In this document: piece after piece, positions 26,929 through 34,992 of the stretch
How positions within the stretch are numbered: position 1 is the stretch's first letter
Layout: each line of letters begins with the position of its first letter
NCBI RefSeq assembly: GCF_026672425.1
Contig: NZ_JAPPRC010000003.1
Span: 1,718,501-1,782,500 of the forward strand
Direction of reading: 5' to 3'
Origin: Pannonibacter sp. SL95
Lineage (GTDB): Bacteria; Pseudomonadota; Alphaproteobacteria; Rhizobiales; Stappiaceae
DNA: 64,000 nt
Translations under genes and position numbers: made by a program
The notes under the pieces: model-generated
Databases searched by the model: none
Told to the model about the DNA's origin: nothing
What the model saw: only the letters and a program-made list of their open reading frames with translations

Positions 26929-27529
26929 TGCCGGCCAGCTTTGCGCCAAGGCCGACGAAGGCCGCAGCGAAGCCGCGCCGCAGCCAGCGCATGATGCTTG
27001 GCTGCTGGACGAGTTTCTGGCGCAGGCTTGCGGCAAAGACACCGTAAATGGCGAAGATCACGAAGGTCATCGCCATGAACACACCCGAGAGCTGCAACAG
27101 CTGGCTCAGCGCGTCGGCACTGTCCGGTGCAATGAACTGCGGCAGGAAGGCAACGAAGAACAGCGGCAGTTTTGGATTGAGCAGGTTGAGTGCGACCGCA
27201 TTGACGATCAGCCGCAGTGCGCCCGGCGATCTTGCGTTTTCGTCGATCTGCAGCGGACCGTCGGCCTTCAGGCTGGTCCAGGCCATCCACAGGAGATAGG
27301 AAATCCCGGCGTATTTCACGATCTCGAACGCCAGTGGGCTCGTGTGCAACAGGGTGGCAAGACCCGTGATCGCGGCGATCATGTGCGGAATGATGCCGAG
27401 GGTGCATCCGAACGCCGCTGCCAGCGCTCCGCGCCAGCCGGACGACAGTCCAGCCGCCAGGGTGACAACCACGCCGGTTCCGGGGGAGGCGACAACGATC
27501 AGTGTGGTCAGAAGAAATTCCGGGGACAT
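26918..27529 (-). CDS. LysE/RhtB-family amino-acid exporter
   Basis: 203-residue inner-membrane protein with about six helices. The N-terminal signature SPGTGVVVTLAAGLSSGWRG matches the RhtB branch, which exports amino acids or their derivatives. Members next to AraC regulators are common. The AraC-type gene upstream on the same strand ends 115 bases before this start, and two direct repeats lie in that gap. Confidence 0.85.
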   Translation of the reverse strand: MSPEFLLTTLIVVASPGTGVVVTLAAGLSSGWRGALAAAFGCTLGIIPHMIAAITGLATLLHTSPLAFEIVKYAGISYLLWMAWTSLKADGPLQIDENARSPGALRLIVNAVALNLLNPKLPLFFVAFLPQFIAPDSADALSQLLQLSGVFMAMTFVIFAIYGVFAASLRQKLVQQPSIMRWLRRGFAAAFVGLGAKLAGSSL

Positions 27530-27568
27530 GGGTGCTCCTTCGAGGGGCAGATCAGCTTCAGCCAGTTA

Positions 27569-27618
27569 TGACCGTCTGGTCTGCTCGGATCTTGAACGAA
27601 ATTGCAGTGACTGTCTGG
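27569..27618. promoter_or_regulatory. Direct repeats upstream of the LysE gene, candidate AraC-type sites
   Basis: TGACCGTCTGG (27569-27579) and TGACTGTCTGG (27608-27618) differ by one base and start 39 bases apart, close to four helical turns. They lie 40-90 bases before the exporter ATG. AraC-family proteins bind direct repeats, so the neighbouring regulator is the natural candidate. Confidence 0.45.
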
Positions 27619-27644
27619 CGTCCAGGCTTGCAGCTGCAACAGAT

Positions 27645-28466
27645 TCAGCCGCCAAACGCAGTGGCCAAAGCACCGGGCGTGTAACCGAGCGTGCGGCGGA
27701 ACAGCCGGGTCATGTGGCTCTGGTCGGCAAATCCGGCACTGCTGGCGGCGGTTGCCAGCGGTTCGCCCGAGAGGATCAGCCTGCGGGCCAGCTGGATGCG
27801 CCGTTGCACCTGATAGGCATGCGGCGTCAGACCGGTCTGCCTGCAAAAGGCGCGCAGGAACTGAAACCGCGACAGGCCCGCCATCTGCGCCAGTTCGACA
27901 AGGCTGACCGGATCAGCAGGATCGCTGTCGATCCGCTCCACGGCTCGCATCAAGGTCGCCGGACCACTGGCTTGCACCGTCTTGGCTCGGCTGTCGACAA
28001 GCCGCGCCGCGAGCTGCAGCAAGGCGGCTTCGACCGCGAGGCGGTCTTGCCTTGCGGTTGATCCCGTCACCTTCGCAAACAGGGTGAGGAAAGTGCTGGC
28101 AACCCTCTGGTCCTGCAGCACCGGCAGGGTGAACTCCTGCCCCGTCCCGGAGCCGGCAACCCGGTCCTGCTGCAGATCGTCGGCAAGGTCCGCCACGAGA
28201 GCTGGCGCCAGATACAGCATGTGCCAGCGTCGCCCGGATTCGCTCAGCGGGATCCCGTCATGGATCTCGCCCGGGTTGACGGTGATGAGAGAGCCGGGGC
28301 CGGCTTCCACCGGTCCGCGTCCACTGGCGGACCGCTGTGCCCCCGACAGGATGACACCGATGCCGAACTCGTCATGCATGTGCCTTGGAAACGCCTGACA
28401 GCTGCTCGCCCGGACGGCACTCATGCCGGGCGTGTGACAGGCGAGGGCTACAAACTCTGCCGGCAT
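27645..28466 (-). CDS. AraC-family regulator with cupin-like sensing domain
   Basis: 273 residues: an AraC-type cupin sensor domain (HMHDEFGIGVILSGAQRS) and two C-terminal helix-turn-helix units (LVELAQMAGLSRFQFLRAFC and ATAASSAGFADQSHMTRLFR). The ATG at 28466 (MPAEFVALAC) is preferred because GGGAGG lies nine bases before it; the frame is open to 28520. It probably activates the LysE exporter gene that follows, a frequent pairing. Confidence 0.85.
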   Translation of the reverse strand: MPAEFVALACHTPGMSAVRASSCQAFPRHMHDEFGIGVILSGAQRSASGRGPVEAGPGSLITVNPGEIHDGIPLSESGRRWHMLYLAPALVADLADDLQQDRVAGSGTGQEFTLPVLQDQRVASTFLTLFAKVTGSTARQDRLAVEAALLQLAARLVDSRAKTVQASGPATLMRAVERIDSDPADPVSLVELAQMAGLSRFQFLRAFCRQTGLTPHAYQVQRRIQLARRLILSGEPLATAASSAGFADQSHMTRLFRRTLGYTPGALATAFGG

Positions 28467-28558
28467 TCCGTCTGGTCCTCCCGTGCGCACAGTCTGGCGC
28501 ATCGGGCAGGGCCCCGGCAACCGTTCCTTTGCGAAAGGGAAGTCACTGGTGCGAGATG

Positions 28559-29215
28559 TCAGGAGCCGCCTTGCTGTTTTGCCGAGCGGCCTGGACCTTT
28601 CTTCTGCGCTGCCGACCGTCCGCTGATCGTGGCCCGCGGCGGGCGTGAACTGACCCAGAGTTCGACCGATTCCTGGTCGCCGAGGACCTTGGAGAAATGC
28701 AGCGTGCGTGTGTCGTGGTGGATGCTGTCCCCAGGACCCATCAGATAGACCTGATCGCCGAGGTGATACTCCAGCTGTCCCTCCAGCAGGTACAGGAAGG
28801 CCTCACCCTCGTGGCACATCCGTTCCGAGACATGCCCGGGCACGCGGTGGATGATGCTGGGATAATTCAGCGCGCCATGAAATCCCGGGCCGAGCTTTTC
28901 GTAAAGCTTGCCAGCATCGCCAAGCCGGTAGGTCGAACGGCCATCCCTTGGCGAGAACTCGCAGAACGGCTCAGGCATGCTGAGCAAGTCTTCCATCGTC
29001 GTCTGCAGCGCCGAGGCGATGCGCATGAAGGACGAGAGCGAAGGGCTGCTGACCCCGCGCTCCACCTGAGACAGGAAGCCGATCGTCAGCTGTGTTTCCT
29101 GCGCTACCACTTCCAGGGTCTTGCCCAGCGCCTTGCGCCGCTTGCGGATCGCCTTGCCAAATTCCGGGCCGGCGCCGGGCTGCTGTGACGCTGTTGCTGC
29201 TGGGTCTGCAGGCAC
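28559..29215 (-). CDS. XRE-family regulator with C-terminal cupin
   Basis: 218 residues. The N-terminal XRE helix-turn-helix reads TLEVVAQETQLTIGFLSQVE followed by SSPSLSSFMRIA; the C-terminal half is a small-molecule-binding cupin (HEGEAFLYLLEGQLEYHLGD). It is divergent from the peptide transporter operon at 29501 and most likely controls it. The C-terminal 20 residues are Lys/Gly-rich and probably disordered. A second protein of the same build is encoded at 61369 beside another peptide-type transporter. Confidence 0.87.
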   Translation of the reverse strand: MPADPAATASQQPGAGPEFGKAIRKRRKALGKTLEVVAQETQLTIGFLSQVERGVSSPSLSSFMRIASALQTTMEDLLSMPEPFCEFSPRDGRSTYRLGDAGKLYEKLGPGFHGALNYPSIIHRVPGHVSERMCHEGEAFLYLLEGQLEYHLGDQVYLMGPGDSIHHDTRTLHFSKVLGDQESVELWVSSRPPRATISGRSAAQKKGPGRSAKQQGGS

Positions 29216-29308
29216 TGTCAGTGTTCCTCTCGCAAAGGCGCAGGCCGCGCATCCGGTTCACGACCGGTATAGGCCGATTGAAGCGCGGCTGCAAATGCCA
29301 ACGACATG

Positions 29309-29334
29309 GGTTTTGGCTCTTCTTTTCCAAAACC
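29309..29334. promoter_or_regulatory. Inverted repeat upstream of the XRE-cupin gene
   Basis: GGTTTTGG (29309-29316), 10 bases, CCAAAACC (29327-29334). The CCAAAA half-site recurs at 29400 and at 61326, beside the other XRE-cupin gene, so this may be an autoregulatory site. Confidence 0.4.
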
Positions 29335-29399
29335 ATATAAAAAACAGATATTTGCCCTTTGTCTAGAAGCGCTGTGGACGCAGCGCATAACGGTGAGAT

Positions 29400-29429
29400 C
29401 CAAAATTATGTTAGTGTGACTATAATTTT
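29400..29429. promoter_or_regulatory. Candidate XRE-cupin operator before the peptide transporter operon
   Basis: AAAATTAT (29402-29409), 12 bases, ATAATTTT (29422-29429) is a perfect 8-bp inverted repeat; with the two preceding bases the left arm reads CCAAAATTAT. The octamer CCAAAATT is shared with the operator-like repeat at 61326. Lies about 70-100 bases upstream of the binding-protein gene. Confidence 0.5.
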
Positions 29430-29468
29430 CACTTCAATTTTGCAGCGAGCTCGCCTAGTGTTCCCCTC

Positions 29469-29482
29469 GTCTCGAACGAGAC
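29469..29482. promoter_or_regulatory. Palindrome in the leader of the peptide-binding-protein gene
   Basis: GTCTCG-AA-CGAGAC is a perfect 6-2-6 palindrome ending a few bases before the ribosome-binding site GGGAGGAG of the gene at 29501. It may be an operator or a 5' hairpin near the translation start. Confidence 0.4.
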
Positions 29483-29500
29483 ACTCTGGGAGGAGAACAC

Positions 29501-31093
29501 ATGAAGAAAACTCTGTTTGCAGCTGCGGTTGCGGCAACGCTCGCGCTCGCCCTAACGGGACCGCTTGCGGCGCAAGAGCGTGGCGGCACTCTGAAGTTTG
29601 CGCGCTACGACGGCTCAAAGCTGGTCGATCCGATTTATGCCGAACGCAATCCGGACATCTGGATGGTCGGCAGCCTGTACAGCACGCTTTTGGAGCGCGC
29701 GCGGGACGGATCCGGCCTCACGGGTGCACTGGCGGCAAGCTTCAGCCAGTCCAGCGATGGCAAGACGATCGACATCACCTTGCGCGATGGCATTCGTTTT
29801 TCGGATGGAAGCCCGGTCACCGCTGCCGATGTGGTGTTCTCGCTGGATCGGGCCCGCAATCCTGACCTGTCGCCCTGGGCCGGGCTGCTCGGCGCGATCT
29901 CCGGCGTGACCGGGGAGGGGGCCAAGGTGACGATCACCCTGTCGCGGCCGGACCCGACCATCCTGTCGATGCTGGCCACCTTCAACACGGCCATCGTCTC
30001 ACGCGCAGCCTTTGAAAAGGCACCCGGCGCAACCGATCAGGAGAAGTCGGCGGCCCTGTTTGCAGCCGGCGGTCCGGGGGCGGGATCAGGTCCGTTCTAC
30101 CTCAGCGGTTTCGAGCAGGGCGCCTCGATGTCGTTCAAGGCCAATCCCTATTACTGGAAGTCCGGTGCGGACGGGAAGCCTTTGCCCTATCTTGAAGGCG
30201 TCGAGTTCCAGATCATCCCGGATGACGCCACCCGCATCCTCAAGCTTCAGGCCGGTGAAGTGGACATCGCGGAGTTCATCCCCTTTGCCCGCATTGCCGA
30301 GCTTGGCACCGATCCCAACCTGCAGATGGAGCTGTTCCCCTCCACCCGCATCATCTACTCGCCGATCAACACCCGTGCCACGCGGGCTGACGGGACGCCC
30401 AATCCGCTGGCCGACAAGCGGGTGCGGCAGGCACTGAATTATGCGACCAACAAGGAAGCGCTGGTCAGTCTCGTCTTGCATGGCGCAGGCGCGCCGATGA
30501 CGTCGCCGCTGATGTCCTCCTCAACCCCCATGGCCGTCAAGACCGACCCGCTCTACGGCTATGACCCGGTCAAGGCGATGGAACTGATGCAGGAGGGCGG
30601 CTTTGCCGCCGGCACCAAGATCAAGCTCACCACCCTGGCAGGCTCGGCGGATGATGCCACCGTGTTTGCCGCCCTGCAGCAGATGTGGACCGCCGTTGGC
30701 GTCGAGCTCGTTGCCGAACAGGTCGACAGCCCGACGCGCGGCGCCAAGAACCGCTCCGGCGAGTTCGACATCCACACCTACGGCTGGGTGGATGACATCG
30801 CCGACCCGAGCCAGGTCGTTGGCTGGCTTGGCCATACGCCCACGGCAAAGGCGGTCGGCACGGGCTGGGAAAACAAGGAGTTCAACGAACTCTATGACAC
30901 GGCAGCCGCCGAGATGGATCCCGAACGCCGCGCCGCCCACTTCCGCCGAATGCAGGAAATCTACGCGGAAGAGGCACCGCTCCTGTTCATGTACGAGACG
31001 CCCTTTGCCGTCGCCCTGTCGGCGAAAGTGACTGGCTACGTGCAGACGCCGCTCGGGGCCAATGTCTTCGAGGAAGCATCCCTGCAGCGCTGA
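29501..31093 (+). CDS. Peptide-type (family 5) ABC substrate-binding protein
   Basis: 530-residue periplasmic binding protein of the OppA/DppA family. The signal peptide MKKTLFAAAVAATLALALTG ends at LAAQE before RGGTLKFARYDG. Family segments include ITLRDGIRFSDGSPVTAAD and RVRQALNYATNKEALV. GGGAGGAG precedes the ATG. First gene of a six-gene operon ending in aminopeptidase P, which supports uptake of proline-containing or general peptides. Confidence 0.92.
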   Translation: MKKTLFAAAVAATLALALTGPLAAQERGGTLKFARYDGSKLVDPIYAERNPDIWMVGSLYSTLLERARDGSGLTGALAASFSQSSDGKTIDITLRDGIRFSDGSPVTAADVVFSLDRARNPDLSPWAGLLGAISGVTGEGAKVTITLSRPDPTILSMLATFNTAIVSRAAFEKAPGATDQEKSAALFAAGGPGAGSGPFYLSGFEQGASMSFKANPYYWKSGADGKPLPYLEGVEFQIIPDDATRILKLQAGEVDIAEFIPFARIAELGTDPNLQMELFPSTRIIYSPINTRATRADGTPNPLADKRVRQALNYATNKEALVSLVLHGAGAPMTSPLMSSSTPMAVKTDPLYGYDPVKAMELMQEGGFAAGTKIKLTTLAGSADDATVFAALQQMWTAVGVELVAEQVDSPTRGAKNRSGEFDIHTYGWVDDIADPSQVVGWLGHTPTAKAVGTGWENKEFNELYDTAAAEMDPERRAAHFRRMQEIYAEEAPLLFMYETPFAVALSAKVTGYVQTPLGANVFEEASLQR

Positions 31094-31103
31094 GGGTCAG
31101 CTT

Positions 31104-31143
31104 GCACCCGGCCGGTCCCGGTCCGCCGGACCCGGCCGGGTGC
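31104..31143 (+). promoter_or_regulatory. GC-rich hairpin between binding-protein and permease genes
   Basis: GCACCCGGCCG (31104-31114) pairs with CGGCCGGGTGC (31133-31143), with an inner GGTCC-GCC-GGACC stem (31120-31132) and a 5-base bulge on the left. It starts 11 bases after the binding-protein stop and lacks a U-tract. It is placed like the hairpins at 8801 and 63658 and probably protects or partly terminates the binding-protein message. Confidence 0.65.
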
Positions 31144-31173
31144 TCCTCGTCCGACCCCATCCATGGAACGTCA

Positions 31174-32115
31174 ATGGCTCCCCTTCGATATCTCCTGAAC
31201 CGGCTTCTGCTGCTGGTGCCCACCTTTCTTCTGGTCATGGTCATCATTTTCCTGCTGGTCCGGCTCTTGCCGGGCGATCCGGCAATTGCCCTGCTTGGCG
31301 ACAAGGCTTCCGATGCCGAGCTGGCAGCTTTCCGGGAACGGCTCGGCCTCAACGCGCCGCTGGCCACACAGTTCATGCTGTTCGTCAGCTCGGTTCTCAG
31401 CGGCAATCTCGGCACCTCCCTGATGCTGCGGGCTCCGGTCTGGGACGTGATCCTGTCGCGCCTTCCGGCAACGATCTTTCTCACGGTCTATTCCGTGTCG
31501 CTGGCCGTGCTGATTGCCGGACCGCTCGCCTTCGCCGCCGCCCTCAATCGTGGCCGCTGGCCAGACACCGTCATTCGCGCCGTGTTCCAGGTCGGGCTGT
31601 CGATGCCAGTGTTCTACATCGGCCTGTTGCTGCTGACGTTTCTGGCCGCACAGCTGCGGCTCTTTCCGGTCGGCGGTTATGGCAAGGGGCTGGCCGAAAA
31701 CCTTTATCACCTGTTCCTGCCAGCCATGACCGTGGCGCTCTACACCTCCGCCATCCTGATGCGGAACCTGCGCGCCGCCATCATCGAGGTGCTCGATGCG
31801 GAATATGTGCAGTTCGCTCGTGCCAAGGGCCTGCCGCTGCGTCTTGTCCTTGGGCGTCACGTGCTGCGCAATGCCCTCATCTCCACGATCACGCTGCTGG
31901 GCCTGTCCATCGGCAACCTGATGAGCGGAACGCTTGTCACCGAGACCGTCTTCGGCGTCCCGGGCGTCGGGCGGCTGATGCTCGATGCCATCTTTGGCCG
32001 CGACTATGCCCTGATCCAGGGCCTCACCCTTACCTTCGCCGTGCTGGTCACGCTGGTCTTCCTGATGACCGACCTGATCCAGAGCCGGCTTGATCCGAGA
32101 CTGCGCCTGTCATGA
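31174..32115 (+). CDS. Peptide ABC permease (DppB-like)
   Basis: 313 residues beginning MAPLRYLLNRLLLLVPTFLL, the usual DppB start with the first helix at once. It has about six helices and the coupling motif QFARAKGLPLRLVLGRHVL. The ATG at 31174 follows GGAAC; the frame is open to 31102 but that part covers the intergenic hairpin. Stop and next start overlap as ATGA. Confidence 0.9.
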   Translation: MAPLRYLLNRLLLLVPTFLLVMVIIFLLVRLLPGDPAIALLGDKASDAELAAFRERLGLNAPLATQFMLFVSSVLSGNLGTSLMLRAPVWDVILSRLPATIFLTVYSVSLAVLIAGPLAFAAALNRGRWPDTVIRAVFQVGLSMPVFYIGLLLLTFLAAQLRLFPVGGYGKGLAENLYHLFLPAMTVALYTSAILMRNLRAAIIEVLDAEYVQFARAKGLPLRLVLGRHVLRNALISTITLLGLSIGNLMSGTLVTETVFGVPGVGRLMLDAIFGRDYALIQGLTLTFAVLVTLVFLMTDLIQSRLDPRLRLS

Positions 32116-32990
32116 CACCGGCTTCCCCTGTTTCCGCTCCCGTTCCGCCGACACGATCAAGCCGCAGCCGCGAGCTTCTGCGCGCTGCCCTCACCAAACC
32201 CGGGCTGATGGTTGGTGTCGGCATCATTGCCCTTTCGACGCTGCTGGCCCTGTTCCCCGGCTTTTTTGCCCCGCATGATCCCAACGCGATAAATGTTGCG
32301 GCCATGCGCCAGCCGCCGAGCCTCCCGCATCCCTTCGGCACCGACATGCTTGGCCGTGATGCCTTCTCACGCGTCATCTGGGCCTATTCGGTCAACATGC
32401 AGATGGCAGTGCTCGCCACCGTCTTTGCCCTCGTCATCGGCGTCGTGGTCGGGGCGCTGGTCGGCTACTACCGCGGCCTGGCCGACATCATCTTCGGCCG
32501 GTTTGTCGATGCGATCATCACTTTACCGTTCCTCGTCCTTGTCATTGCCGTGGTCGCGGTGCTGGGGCCCGGCCTCGTCAACATGTATATCGCCATCACG
32601 CTGGTCGGCTGGGTCTACTATGCCCGGCTGATGCGGGCCGAGATCATCTCGCAGAAAACCAGCGACTACGCCGCAGCCGGCATCGTCATGGGCTATTCCG
32701 ACCTGCGCATCATCTTCCGCCACCTGCTTCCCAACGCGATCACCCCTGTCATCGTCTACTGGATGACCGACATGGCGCTCGCGATCCTGCTCGGCAGCTC
32801 CCTCGGCTATCTCGGTCTCGGTGCCCAGCCGCCACAGGCCGAATGGGGCGTGCTGATTGCCGAAGGGCGCAATTTCGTCACCACCGCCTGGTGGCTCAGC
32901 CTGATGCCGGGCATTGCCATCGTGCTGACAGGCTTCGGCTTTTCCCTCATCGGCGATGGACTTGCCGATCTTCTGCGGCCGCGGGGATGA
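32112..32990 (+). CDS. Peptide ABC permease (DppC-like)
   Basis: 292 residues, about six helices, with the DppC hallmark FGTDMLGRDAFSRVIWAYSV and the coupling segment GIVMGYSDLRIIFRHLLPNA. It overlaps both neighbours by four bases in ATGA style, so the four transporter genes after the binding protein are coupled. Confidence 0.9.
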   Translation: MTPASPVSAPVPPTRSSRSRELLRAALTKPGLMVGVGIIALSTLLALFPGFFAPHDPNAINVAAMRQPPSLPHPFGTDMLGRDAFSRVIWAYSVNMQMAVLATVFALVIGVVVGALVGYYRGLADIIFGRFVDAIITLPFLVLVIAVVAVLGPGLVNMYIAITLVGWVYYARLMRAEIISQKTSDYAAAGIVMGYSDLRIIFRHLLPNAITPVIVYWMTDMALAILLGSSLGYLGLGAQPPQAEWGVLIAEGRNFVTTAWWLSLMPGIAIVLTGFGFSLIGDGLADLLRPRG

Positions 32991-33994
32991 TCATGACACA
33001 CGATGCAACACTCCGGCTCGAGGTCTCCAACCTCTCGGTCACGTTCCCGGTCGGGGCCGCCACGCTGCCCGCCGTGCGCGATGTCAGCTTCACGGTTGCT
33101 CCCGGCGAAGTGCTCGGTCTGGTCGGCGAAAGCGGCTCCGGCAAGAGCGTGACGCTGCGCTCGATCCTGGGTCTCACCCGCCGCTACGGCCAGATCGAGG
33201 GGGCGGTCCGCTGGAAGGGACAGGATCTTCTCGCGCTCAATGAACCTGCCTTGCGCCGCGTGCGGGGCAGGGAGATCGCCATGATCTTCCAGGAGCCGAT
33301 GACCGCGCTCAACCCGCTGCTGCCGGTCGGCCTGCAGATCACGGAAAGCCTCAAGGCCCATACGTCCCTGTCGCGCAGCGAGCGCAAGGCGCGGGCCATC
33401 GAGATGCTGGACATGGTCGGCATCCCGGCGGCGGCGTCCCGCCTCGACAATTACCCGCATCAGTTTTCCGGCGGCATGCGGCAGCGGGTGATGATCGCGA
33501 TTGCCCTTGCCGTGCGGCCCCGCCTGCTTCTCGCCGACGAGCCGACAACCGCGCTTGATGTCACGATTCAGGCCCAGATTCTCGACCTCATTCTGGCGCT
33601 CGCCCGTGACTTCGACATGGGCGTCATTCTGGTCACCCATGATCTTGGCGTGGTGGCGCAGACCTGCGACCGGGTCGCGGTCATGTATGCTGGCCGGGTG
33701 GTGGAAGAGGGCAGCGTGCGCGATGTGCTGCGGGCACCGCTCCATCCCTATACCATTGGCCTGATGCGCTCCGTGCCACAGGATGTTGCGCCGCGCAGCC
33801 GGCTCTACACGATCCCGGGAACCCCGCCCGGCCTGCTGCACCTGCCGCCCGGCTGTGCCTTCGAGCCGCGTTGCCCGGTCAGCGACGTGTCCTGCGCCGT
33901 CAGCCGCCCTGATCTTGCCAGCTTCGGCGATGGCCGCAGGGCGGCCTGTTTCCGCTGTGAAATCCGTCCGGCCGAGGGAGCGACTGCGGCATGA
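32987..33994 (+). CDS. Peptide ABC ATPase (DppD-like)
   Basis: 335 residues. Walker [12 protein letters not shown]-loop [13 protein letters not shown], signature [15 protein letters not shown], Walker [14 protein letters not shown]-loop [11 protein letters not shown], then the oligopeptide-type C-terminal domain with [13 protein letters not shown] and cysteines in [17 protein letters not shown] that may hold an iron-sulfur cluster as in DppD. The start at 32987 overlaps the previous stop; an ATG two codons later (32993) is an alternative. Confidence 0.92.
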   Translation: MIMTHDATLRLEVSNLSVTFPVGAATLPAVRDVSFTVAPGEVLGLVGESGSGKSVTLRSILGLTRRYGQIEGAVRWKGQDLLALNEPALRRVRGREIAMIFQEPMTALNPLLPVGLQITESLKAHTSLSRSERKARAIEMLDMVGIPAAASRLDNYPHQFSGGMRQRVMIAIALAVRPRLLLADEPTTALDVTIQAQILDLILALARDFDMGVILVTHDLGVVAQTCDRVAVMYAGRVVEEGSVRDVLRAPLHPYTIGLMRSVPQDVAPRSRLYTIPGTPPGLLHLPPGCAFEPRCPVSDVSCAVSRPDLASFGDGRRAACFRCEIRPAEGATAA

Positions 33995-34992
33995 GTGATC
34001 CCGTGCTTGAAATCCGCGACCTGCGCCTGTCCTTCCCCGTCGCACGCAGCCTTGTCGATCTCATCCGGCGTGCGCCTGTCCGTCAGGTCAACGCCCTCAA
34101 CGGCGTCACACTGGCCCTGCGGCGCGGGGAAACGCTTGGCGTCGTGGGCGAATCCGGGTGTGGCAAGTCGACACTGGCGCGCTGCATCGTCCGGCTCAAC
34201 GCGCCGACCGGCGGCTCGATCCACTTTCACGGCCAGGACATCTTCGCTCCGGACCAGCGTCATGACCGGCGCTTCAACCGCCGTGTCCAGATGATGTTCC
34301 AGGACCCGTATTCGTCCCTGAACCCGCGCATGACCACCGGCGAGATCCTGGCCGAAGCGCTCAGGGTGCACCGGATCTGCCCGGCCGGCGATATTCCCGC
34401 CCGTGTGGCCGAGCTTCTCGATCTCGTCCGCCTACCGAAGGATGCCGCCCAAAAGCTGCCGCACGCGTTTTCTGGTGGCCAGCGCCAGCGGATCGCCATT
34501 GCTCGCGCCCTTGCCGTCGAACCCGAGATCCTGATCGCCGACGAACTCGTCTCGGCACTGGATGTCTCGGTCCAGGCGCAGATCGTCAACCTGCTTCTGG
34601 ACCTGCAGGCGCGGCTCGATCTGACGATCCTGTTCGTGGCGCATGACCTGCGTCTGGTGCGCCATATCTCGCACCGGGTGGCGGTGATCTATCTCGGCCG
34701 GATCGTCGAGATTGGCGACAGCGAGACGCTGTTCAAGGATCCGGTGCATCCATACTCCCGCGCGCTGCTGTCGGCGGCTCCGTCGCTCGATCCCGCCGAG
34801 CGCGGCAACCGCACCCACCTGGAAGGGGAGCTCCCTTCGCCGCTGGACGTGCCCGGCGGCTGTGCCTTCCACGTCCGCTGCCCGCACCGCTCGCCCCGTT
34901 GTTCGGCCGAAGTGCCGGCGCTGCGACCGCTTGCCACCGGCGGTGCGGCCGCCTGTCATCACATCGAAGAGATTGCAAATGAACGTCTTTGA
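33991..34992 (+). CDS. Peptide ABC ATPase (DppF-like)
   Basis: 333 residues. Walker [11 protein letters not shown]-loop MMFQDPYSSLNPR, signature [15 protein letters not shown], Walker B LIADELVSALDV, H-loop FVAHDLRLVRH, then HPYSRALLSAAPSLDP and the Cys motif GCAFHVRCPHRSPRC. The Walker B glutamate is followed by L where most have P, a small change. Four-base overlap with the DppD-like gene and 14-base overlap with the next. Confidence 0.92.
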   Translation: MSDPVLEIRDLRLSFPVARSLVDLIRRAPVRQVNALNGVTLALRRGETLGVVGESGCGKSTLARCIVRLNAPTGGSIHFHGQDIFAPDQRHDRRFNRRVQMMFQDPYSSLNPRMTTGEILAEALRVHRICPAGDIPARVAELLDLVRLPKDAAQKLPHAFSGGQRQRIAIARALAVEPEILIADELVSALDVSVQAQIVNLLLDLQARLDLTILFVAHDLRLVRHISHRVAVIYLGRIVEIGDSETLFKDPVHPYSRALLSAAPSLDPAERGNRTHLEGELPSPLDVPGGCAFHVRCPHRSPRCSAEVPALRPLATGGAAACHHIEEIANERL

